From: Bacteroidaceae bacterium
GTDB lineage: Bacteria; Bacteroidota; Bacteroidia; Bacteroidales; Bacteroidaceae
Assembly (NCBI GenBank): GCA_017458585.1
Contig: JAFTAJ010000014.1
Location: 62,001-126,000, forward strand
DNA length: 64,000 nucleotides
Direction: 5' to 3'
The notes under the pieces are model-generated. The model had not been told where the DNA came from. It made no database searches and was given only the letters and a program-made list of their open reading frames with translations. This document shows, one piece after another, positions 50,984 to 59,700 of this stretch. Both the position numbers and the translations under genes were made by a program. Each line of letters opens with the position of its first letter. Position 1 is the stretch's first letter.

Positions 50984-51236
50984 CATGATTTTTTGCTCAC
51001 GCCATAAGATATGTGCAATTTATTCGCTTGTTAACCTTTAATTAGAATTTATTAACATTTTCTTTTATTGCTAATTGTCAGTATTTCAGTACTAATATAT
51101 TGTGAAGTAATGGTTGCACAAAAAACTAACACACCGCAAATGCGTGCGCAATATTTAAAAGAGACTGCACTTTTTGGCCTTTCTTTGTGCATAAACACGG
51201 GGTAGTCCAGAGAAGGGCAGATTAGGCCCGAGCGCC
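50984..51236. other. AT-rich gap with no recognised feature
   Basis: Part of the ~350-bp gap between the DUF5106 gene and the kor operon. No reading frame, terminator stem or conserved box was found apart from the kor promoter at its left end and the 21-bp repeats at its right end. Confidence 0.5.
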
Positions 51237-51320
51237 GTCAGCTTTAAATCTCACGAAGTCAGCTTTAAATTCTACGAAGTCAGCGTTAGTTGCAGACGAA
51301 GTCAGCGTTAAATTTCGTGC
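51237..51320. repeat. 21-bp tandem repeat array overlapping the DUF5106 stop
   Basis: Units start at 51237, 51258, 51279 and 51301 (periods 21, 21, 22), each beginning GTCAGC and containing TTTAAAT-like and ACGAA parts. Same family as 22793-22931. The last unit runs into the final codons of the DUF5106 gene. Confidence 0.85.
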
Positions 51321-52147
51321 ATTTGGAGGTAATCGTTGAGGGCGTCGGGGTTGGTGTCCTTAAGGATTACTTGTCGGGAGGGGGAGAGGAGGTAGAGGGT
51401 GGGGAGGGTCTTAAGGTCGTATAGTGCGTTGGCATTGATGTCGGGGGCGTTATCGGGTATGATGGTGAGCAGGGCGAGTTGGTTGTTGGCGAGGGCCTGG
51501 GTGATGGCGGTGCTGTTGTGAAGCTGAGTGATGGTGTGCTGACATGACTCACATTCGGGGTCGTAGAAAAGGAGTAGGAGAGGCTTGCCTGGGGCGAAGG
51601 TGTAGAGGCTGTCGCGCTGTCCGTCGGGGAGTTCGAAGGCGAAGTTCTCGGCAGGTGTGCCGGGTTGATTGCGACTAATGAGTTGGCGGAGGTATTGGGC
51701 ATGTGTCTGCTCATATTCGCTGCCTGTGGGCAGAGATAGCATACTGTTGAGCACCTGGAGCAGGAGATCCTCGTTTCTGATTGGTGAGTCGGGATGGTAG
51801 AGGTATCGCTCAGCCTCCTTAGTGAAGAAGGAGTAACTCGTGTCGTTGGTGGCAGCGAGGGCTATCCACTTGTCTATGGCTTGCTGTTTTCCCTGCGGCG
51901 AGGCATAGGAAAGCAGCGCGATGAAGTTGGACAAGGCTTGCTCCGCATATTGGGGAATGGAGAGTAGGGTGGTGTCCTTAAAGTTGTAGGCTTCCCAGTA
52001 GTGCCCGACCATGTAGTCGGCACGCTGCTCCAGTTCAGTTATGCTGTCAGGAACAGTGGGCAGGGGGTAGTCCTCTGTCTGCTGTCCTTTGGCGGTGGGG
52101 CAGAGCAGCAGTATGGCAAGTGCTATTATCAGGGTCCTGCGGAGCAT
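51308..52147 (-). CDS. DUF5106 / thioredoxin-like exported protein
   Basis: 279 residues. The signal peptide is about 1-21 (LIIALAILLLCPTAKG). The helical DUF5106 domain spans about 30-150. A thioredoxin-like fold follows from about 165, with LLLLFYDPECESCQHTITQL, in which CESC occupies the redox-active CxxC position, and a cis-Pro region LKTLPTLYLL. It is probably a periplasmic or surface thiol-disulfide protein. Its last codons lie in a 21-bp repeat array. It starts 7 bp after the clostripain gene and is probably co-transcribed with it. Confidence 0.85.
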   Translation of the reverse strand: MLRRTLIIALAILLLCPTAKGQQTEDYPLPTVPDSITELEQRADYMVGHYWEAYNFKDTTLLSIPQYAEQALSNFIALLSYASPQGKQQAIDKWIALAATNDTSYSFFTKEAERYLYHPDSPIRNEDLLLQVLNSMLSLPTGSEYEQTHAQYLRQLISRNQPGTPAENFAFELPDGQRDSLYTFAPGKPLLLLFYDPECESCQHTITQLHNSTAITQALANNQLALLTIIPDNAPDINANALYDLKTLPTLYLLSPSRQVILKDTNPDALNDYLQMHEI

Positions 52148-52154
52148 CGAGAGT

Positions 52155-53387
52155 TTAAGGGTTTAAGGTTTTCGCCCACTCGGTAAGCAGCCATGTCTCG
52201 TTGAAGTCGCCGTATGGGCAGAGAGTAGCGTTGTCGGTGTATTTTTGCTGTGGCACAAACATTGAAACGGCGCAGAAGTCGTCGGCCAGGTAGAAGAAAC
52301 CGTCGCCCACTTCGCTGCTAGCATAGAAGGTCGGGGTGCCAGCTTTATAGACGATGCACTTGTCGAGCTGCTCGCGCCAGATGGCGGCATCGTCAGCGGG
52401 TAGTATGGCGCTCATGGCTGCAGCTGCGTCGAAGAAATCGGGGCGGTAGAATGTACGGTAGGTGTAGGCGTTGTAGGCTTGGACGTTGTCCATGGACCAT
52501 TGACCATTGACCATTGACAACTGGATATTATTCTTTTCGAGCAGCTGTTGGGTGAGGTTGGCGAGGCTGTCCAGCCCGGAGGTCTTTACTGCGGAGACGA
52601 CGATGCCGAGGGAGTAGGATGATGATACCCTGTCTATAACATCTGTATAATAGGTACGCGCGATGTCGGCTGGGTCGTCAGCAAAGAGTCCGTCGGTGAG
52701 CTGGTGAGTGTAGTATGCCCCGTCGGCTGTGGTGCTGATGGGTGCGCCAATGATGTAGTCGGCAGTGTGGCGCAGGGCATAGTCCACCTCAATGCACTGC
52801 ATGAGACATGCGTCGAAGAAGATGTATCGGAACTTCATGCCGCTGTTGCGCAGCACGGTGGCCAGATCTTCTATAGCCATCGAGGTGCCCCTGTCAAGGT
52901 CAAAGACATCGCCATCGTCTATGCCGAACGACTTGAGCCATTTGCGGCTTGCCGCACTCTGATAGTTGGTGTTGAGCGGCTGCAGCCATCCGTCGGCATG
53001 CGACCATAGCGTTAGTCCGTAGTCCAAGGCGGGGTAGTTCTCCTTCACCCATGCGAGCAGCCATGCCATCGTGGCGGGGTCTGACGAGTCGAGGTTGCTC
53101 TCCATAGTCATGGTGGGAGTGAGGTCTGCGTGGTTGCGGTCGAAGACGTATATCTCTGTGCCTTCTTTGCGGTCGAGATATACCACTACTGTCTCGCCCC
53201 GTTTCAGTGATGGTGCACCGGCGGCTATCTCGCTCAAGTCGCGCATAACATAGCTTCTCAGGCTGTTCTGTGCAGAGAAGTATATGATGGCGGTCTTCTG
53301 CTTGACGAGGTCATCGGGCGATATGCCGCTGTCGGAGCATGACACCAGCATCGTAGCGAGGAATAGTATTGAGATAATCTTTTTCAT
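52155..53387 (-). CDS. Clostripain family (C11) cysteine peptidase lipoprotein
   Basis: 410 residues. Lipoprotein signal with lipobox MLVSC, then SDSG. The C11 caspase-like fold has the catalytic His in LWSHADGW and Cys in YIFFDACLMQ. C11 peptidases cleave after Arg or Lys and are often autoprocessed. Near residue 297 the sequence LSMVNGQWSMDN is encoded by CCATTGA heptamers (52490-52517), probably a surface loop insertion. It follows the giant repeat-protein gene in the same direction but has its own promoter. Confidence 0.88.
   Translation of the reverse strand: MKKIISILFLATMLVSCSDSGISPDDLVKQKTAIIYFSAQNSLRSYVMRDLSEIAAGAPSLKRGETVVVYLDRKEGTEIYVFDRNHADLTPTMTMESNLDSSDPATMAWLLAWVKENYPALDYGLTLWSHADGWLQPLNTNYQSAASRKWLKSFGIDDGDVFDLDRGTSMAIEDLATVLRNSGMKFRYIFFDACLMQCIEVDYALRHTADYIIGAPISTTADGAYYTHQLTDGLFADDPADIARTYYTDVIDRVSSSYSLGIVVSAVKTSGLDSLANLTQQLLEKNNIQLSMVNGQWSMDNVQAYNAYTYRTFYRPDFFDAAAAMSAILPADDAAIWREQLDKCIVYKAGTPTFYASSEVGDGFFYLADDFCAVSMFVPQQKYTDNATLCPYGDFNETWLLTEWAKTLNP
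52490..52517. repeat. CCATTGA heptamer array inside the clostripain gene
   Basis: Four tandem 7-bp units (CCATGGA, then CCATTGA three times). They encode SMVNGQWSMDN on the minus strand. Confidence 0.9.
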
Positions 53388-53391
53388 AGTG

Positions 53392-53423
53392 CAAAGTTAC
53401 GACATTTCCCAGTTATTGCCAAA
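53392..53423 (-). promoter_or_regulatory. Bacteroidota-type promoter for the clostripain gene
   Basis: On the minus strand TTTG (53420-53423), 20 bp, then TAACTTTG (53392-53399), full consensus. The start codon is only about 5 bp after the -7 box, so the transcript may be nearly leaderless. Confidence 0.65.
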
Positions 53424-53461
53424 TAAATATGCGCATTTACATTTAACATCTATATCACACA

Positions 53462-53510
53462 CCTCCTCGGCCTGCGGCCACTCCCCCTAGTTTAGGGGGA
53501 GAATTAGGAT
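53462..53510. repeat. GC-rich hairpin element between the clostripain and giant genes
   Basis: Holds GGCC-tgc-GGCC and CTCCCCCTA-gtt-TAGGGGGAG (53481-53501). Related in form to the elements in ispE and at the end of rluD. It lies in the 334-bp gap before the giant gene's stop. Confidence 0.75.
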
Positions 53511-53608
53511 GGGCAGCAGCTGCTTTTGTTTTTTCCGGTTTTTGTTGAATTATCAAAGAAATGATTATCAAAAGTATGATAATTTATCGTGTCGAGATTT
53601 TATATTGT

Positions 53609-53692
53609 CGCGTCAAAAACTGAAAAAAGCGCGTCAAAAGCTGAAATTATCGCGTCAAAAACTGAAAAAAGCGCGTCAAATCTGTGGATTCA
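53609..53692. repeat. 21-bp tandem repeat array after the giant gene
   Basis: Four units starting at 53609, 53630, 53651 and 53672, exactly 21 bp apart. Consensus CGCGTCAAAAACTGAAAAAAG. It shares period and a GTCGCG...AAAA...TG pattern with the other arrays. Confidence 0.85.
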
Positions 53693-53700
53693 ACGCGCTT
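53669..53700 (-). terminator. Probable terminator of the giant gene
   Basis: AAGCGCGT/ACGCGCTT stem of 8 bp around a 16-nt loop, followed on the minus strand by TTTTTTCAGTTTTT. It overlaps the last 21-bp unit. Confidence 0.65.
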
Positions 53701-53721
53701 AGTTATAGGATTGTGTGGTTA

Positions 53722-56700
53722 TTAGTCATTCTTCTTGCCGATGACTACGTTGGTGTTGCCGGTTACCTCGGCCTGGTTGCCGCCACCGAAGACATTGCCA
53801 CGGATGTCAACGCCAACGACGTTCTTATCCGAATGGTTGGTATCCGACACATAGTTAATCTTTGTCAGCGTGCCGATGTTCACATTCGTGTCACCTTGCA
53901 CTTTTGCTGCATTACCGCCACCGAAGACGGTACCGATGGCACCTATCTTGCCCTTTTCGTGAGTGGGCACAGTCACGGTGGAGGTCACTAGGTTGGGATG
54001 ATCCGGGTCGTCCTTGAACTGGATGGTCCATCCCTTGAAGTTGCCGTTGGCATCAAAGTAATCGTCGGCGGTGAAGTTGCTAATGGTTGCCTTTGGGTCG
54101 TTATGCAGACCTAGCACCTCGTTCACGTTTACCGTCGGACTGCCCTTCACGACGGCCCTCGTTCCGAGTCCGCCGCCAAACACACGTCCAATGCTGGTGA
54201 ACGACTTGATATTAATGGTAGGCTGCTCGGTACCAGGTGTCTCATACGGAGCCTTGTTGCCACAACCGTAGAGCTCGCCGATGACTATTGGGTGACAGCC
54301 CGTCTCCTCGATGTTCACCGTGATGGAGCCGTGGATGGTACCGTCGATGTTGTTGCCGCCGAACACGCGCTCGAAGCGTCCGCTGGTGATGGTCAGCTCC
54401 ACGTTGCCTCCCACGTCAGCAGACTTGGCACCTGCGTAGAGAGTCTTCAAAGAGGTGATACATCCCAGCTTAATCTGCGAGCCGCCATACATCTCGGCCT
54501 CGTTACCACCGCCATAGACCTCGTTGATGACGAGCGGACAGGTGCTGGCTTCGTCAAGGTAGGCCACCGAGGCGTTGCGGATGTCGCCCTTGGTGTTCGA
54601 GCCACCGAAGACGTTGTGGATGGTACCGCCCATCACCTCGACCAAAGCTTCGCCCGTACCGTAGGTCGTCGTGCCGTCGGAGCGGTAGCCTACGTTGGCA
54701 CCCGGGTTTTCGTCCCATGCACCATTCTTGTAGATGCGGTCCTTACCGTTACCACCGCCGAAGAGGTAGTCCACCTCGTAGCAGCCCATCATGATAACAT
54801 CGGTCGATGGGGTGCAGGCAGCATTGCCGCCGCCATAGACATAGCGTATGCTGGCCTCGTCGCAGCCGTCAATGAGCACCTGCAGGGGACGATGGGTATT
54901 ACCCTCGGGGTTCTGGGTGTACTGGCCGTTGGCGTTGGTGTCCCACGGGTCGTATTCGGCCAGGTTACCGCCGCCATAGACAGCCTCCAGCTCGTAGGTG
55001 TCGGTGTCCTTGGTGGGCTTGGCGTCAACATCCTTGACGGTATAGGTGCCGTCGCCGTTGTCTGTCAGACCCCTGGTCTGAAGGACCTTCACCAGCACGG
55101 TGCCCTGTGGCGTACCGTTCAAGTTGTTGCAACCGAACACACGTCCGGAGGCAGGAATGTCGTTTTGCTGATCGTCCTTCTTGGTGGTGGGGTAGAATGC
55201 AGTACCGTTGAGCGTGACGGTTACGTCACCCATCACCAGAGCGGCAGCGTTGGCAATCTCTTCAGCCGAAGCTCCGCTGGGAGCTATCACACCCTGTCCG
55301 CCGCCGTATGCATCGCCCAGTATGATACCACCCGTCAGGTTGACCTCTGTCTTGGCATTGCCCCTATTGGCGTCGCCACAGTCGGTGCTGGTGACAGCTG
55401 CATTTCGTATGTCGTGTACATTGGAGTTGGCAATGGCGCCTCCGCCATAGACATCCTTTGCAATCAGACCGCCTTTGATGTTGACTGTGACGTCGTGGTT
55501 AACGAGACCGGCAGTAGGTGATGCCAGTGCGCCTGCACCGCCGCCATAGACGTTGCCGTCAATCTTTGCAGAACCATCGATGGTAACATCAGTGTTCTTT
55601 CTGACGTGGCCGGCATTACCGCCACCGAACACATTCTCAAAGACATGGGCACTGCCCTTGACGTTGACGAGGGTGTTCTTGACGTATGCCGCCTGCTTGT
55701 ACTCCTCCTTGGTGCTGGCCACACCGCGACCAGAGCCATAGACGGAGCCGTGGACGGCTGTCGTCGTGCCATCGATGACAACTCGGGTCAGACCGCTGGA
55801 GTAGGGGAACGGGTTGTTTGTAGTAGGATCGTCAGTGACATTCTTCTTGCTGTCGGCAGCCGTCTCGTCCGCTTCGCCTACCGAAGCTAAGGAGCCGCCG
55901 CCATATACATCGCGCCAGATGGTGCCGCCGGTGATGTTGACTGTGGTATTGCCGCGCACCTTACCGGCCGTCTCACTGATTTGCGCATGCGGATGATCGA
56001 CACCGCGTCCCGAGCCATATACATTGCCGATATATATGGTTGTGGTGTCCGCACGGCTGTACTGTGTCGGGTCACTGCCAATCTGACCGCCGCTGATGTT
56101 GATACGGGAATCCTGCCATAAGTGACCGTTCTCGCCCGAGCCGAAGACGCAGCCGAATATCTGGGTGTTGTCGCCGCTGATATTGGTTATGGTGGAGTGG
56201 GCATAACCCATCTGGCGGTACTGGATGTCAACCTGCTGGCCGCTTTCTACATATGTATCTGCCACCATACCGCAGCTGGAGCCGAACACGAAGCCGTTGT
56301 TGTCGCCCGGCACGAGGTATCCTGAGCCGAGGGCCGAGCCGTCGGTATTGACATTGCCCACGTAGCCGCCGGTGATAGTGATGGTGGCATTGCCGCCAGT
56401 GGCCTCATCCTCAATCATATCGACGATGTGCATGTCGTCATCCTTGTTCAAGCGGTACATACCGACGGAGGCCAACAGTCCGCCGCCGTAGATGGAACGG
56501 CGCACCACGCCGCCCGTCATCGTCACGTTGGTATGGCCATAGACACGGCCTGCCGACGAGCTTCGTTGCTCAGAAGTGCCGTGGTGAACGGGATCGACAC
56601 CACGTCCGCCGCCGAAGACATTGCCGCGGTAGGGGTTCTTGGTCGAACCGTCTTTTTCAGTTCTGTACACCTTGCCGTCAGACTCCTCCACGAGCGGCCA

Positions 56701-59700
56701 TCCGATGATGCCGCTATGAATCTTGACATCGGTGTCGGTCTTCACGTGACCGTTCTCACCGCCACCGAACACGGCACCATAGATATAAGGTGCATCAGTG
56801 CCAGCAGTGTAACTTGTCTGATTTTCTGTTCCGATGGTGACGAAGGTCTTGTTGACGTACTCCATGCTGGCGATATAGTCGCTTCGATTGGCCGACACAC
56901 CACGTCCGGCACCATATACGCGTCCGTTGTTGCGGCCTTCCTGACCTGAGGTGGTGTCACCGACAGTACCTCCGAGAATGCTCACCTTCACCGTGCCGGT
57001 GCCGTCCTTGAATACACCTGTCAGGTAGTTGATATCACTCTCGTCGGGATTATAGACGACATCGTTGACCAAGGTGCCGTTATTATCCACCACCTCATCG
57101 TGTACATGAGTGCCGGCAGGCTTAGCCTCAACCGTACCCACCGATGCCATAGCACCCGAGCCATAGACATTGTGCCATACATGGCCGCCAGTCATTTTCA
57201 GCTCAGCATTGCCATAGACGGCACCAGCCGACAGACTGTATCGGGCTTCTGTAGTGCCGCCACTCGATGTATAATATTGATCCACACCGCGTCCGCCTGC
57301 ATAGGCGTTGCCGCGGAACACAGGCTTCACGGCTACACCGTGGTCGTCGAAGCCCACTTCGTCGTCGAGAAGTGGCGTGCCGATGGAGCCGCCGCTGATT
57401 TCCACGTAGGTGTCGTTCTTCACGTGACCGTTGGCACCGCCACCGAAGACAGAGCCCTTGATGTCGGCTCCGTTTTCGATATATACTTTGGCATTATGCA
57501 CGTAGGCCATCTTGATAAGGTCGCTACTGGGTGCTGCCGACAGTCCGCGGCAGCCGCCATAGACGAAACCGCAGTTGAAGCCCTGCTTGGAAGCATTCTC
57601 ATCGGAAGTGTAGCCGATGATGCCGCCCTTGATGTGTACTTCAGCCAGGCCGGAGTCGTCGGGATAGGTGACCTCACCATTGGTGTCGATGACTTCCTGA
57701 CCGACGGAAGCCAGCGAGCCACCGCCAAAGATGTCGTGATAGACCTTACCACCGCTCACCTCAAGGAAGGTGTTGCCATAGACGCGTCCTGCGGTCAGCG
57801 AGAGGTTGCCGTCATCGCCAATGTCAATGCCTCGACCGCCGCCATAGACATTACCGCGGTAGAGGAGTCGGCCACGTCCGTTGTCGTCAATCACGTGCTC
57901 GGCATCGATCAACTCTGTACCGACAGTACCTCCTTTGACATAAACCCCAGTATTTACGCGCACGTGACCGTTCTCACCGCCACCGAAGACGGAGCCGGTG
58001 ACATTGGCTGTGCCCTCAATGTTGACGAGGGTGTTATTGGTGTAGGCCAATTGCACGATGGTGGAGTTGCCCACTGCGCCAGCAGCCATACCACGACCGG
58101 AGCCGAACACGAAGCCGTTTTCACGGCGGTTCTCACGGTCGGGGATGTTGGTCGAGTAGTTGTTAGCGGCCGCACCACCGTCGGTACCAATCTGTCCACC
58201 CTTGATGGTGACTGTGGCCAGACCGGTGAGGTAAGAGCCGTTTGACTGAGGAGTCTCATCGCGATTGCCGACACTGGCTAACGAGCCGCCGCCATAGACA
58301 TTACGATAGATGGTGCCGCCTTCAATGGTAACATTGGTGTTGCCAGCCACCTTGCCTGCGGTGATGCTGTAGTCGCCGCCTGAGGTCGGGTCAATACCAC
58401 GACCGCCACCATAGACGTTACCGCGATATATCATGTTATCGACGAGGTTCGCATCTGTCACATTGTCCAGCTGGATACCTACTGTGCCACTCTTAATCTT
58501 GACATCCGTGTCGTTATATACATGGCCGTTCTCACCGCCACCGAAGATGCATCCATAGACGGTGCCGCCATTGAGGGTGACATCAGAGTTATTCACAAAC
58601 GAATAGCCGGAATAGGTAGTACCTGCCTTACCGAGGCAGCCGCCGAAGACGAGGCCGTGGGTGTCGCTGAGGTCGTTCTGACCGATGGTGCCGCCAGTGA
58701 TGCTGATAGTAGCAAGACCAGTACCGTCTTCGTCCAATCCAGACACATCACCTTCAGCCAATTGGCCGGTGGCTGTTGTGGCGTAGGTGTAGGAGCCTAC
58801 CGATGCGAGCTCGCCACCGCCATAGACGTTGCCGTAGATGGTGGTGGGCTTGCTGTTGTCAGCCTGCGAGATGTTCACGGTGGTGTTCTTCACCAGACCG
58901 AGCTTCTGACTCTTGGCCCAGTCGTTCATCAGCGCACCCTTACTGCCACCAAAGACGTCGCCCACGCTGAATGAGTGACTGGCCATCGCTGCCTGGGTAC
59001 CTATGGTACCACCCGTGATATTGATAGTGACATTACCATGGTCGGTGCCAGTCTGCATCGCTCCGTAGTTGTCGCTTCCTGTACCTGTGGCAGGTGCCAG
59101 ATGGGTACCTACAGCAGCCATACGTCCGCCACCATAGACGGAGCCGAGAATCTTGGCATTCTCGCTGATATTAACCTCGATGTTACCGCAGATAACGCCT
59201 GCCGTGAGTGCCAGAGCCGAGAAACCACGGCCACCACCGAAGATGTTTCCGTCAACGCCCGAGGTACCGAAGGTACCTATGAGGGCATTGCCCTTGACGG
59301 TGGTTTTGGCATCGCCCAGCACGTGGCCGTCCTCACCTCCACCGAAGATGGAGCCGAAGATGACGGCATTCTCGTCGATGAAGACTTCTGCCTCACCTAC
59401 GTTGGCCCAGTTATAGAACATAGGACGCGGGTCGCCCATACCGGCACCGAAGATATAGCTGTTGACAGGACGTGCCTGGATGTCGGCCACCGAACGGGGC
59501 ACACCAACGGTACCGCCCGTCATCTTCACCGTACTCTTGCCAATCACATCAGTAATCTCATTACCGCCATAGACATTGGTCAAGATGTGTCCTCCGCTGA
59601 TTTCAACTGTAGTGTTACCCAGCACACGTCCGGCAGAACGACGCCACTTGCCGGCAGCAAACGGGTAGTAGCCTGAGCCGCCTCCGAAGACATGACCATA

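Noticed and set aside
54292-55521. Plus-strand frame of 409 codons opposite the giant gene
   Set aside because: The minus-strand frame shows regular protein repeats. The plus-strand frame mirrors them and has no independent signal.
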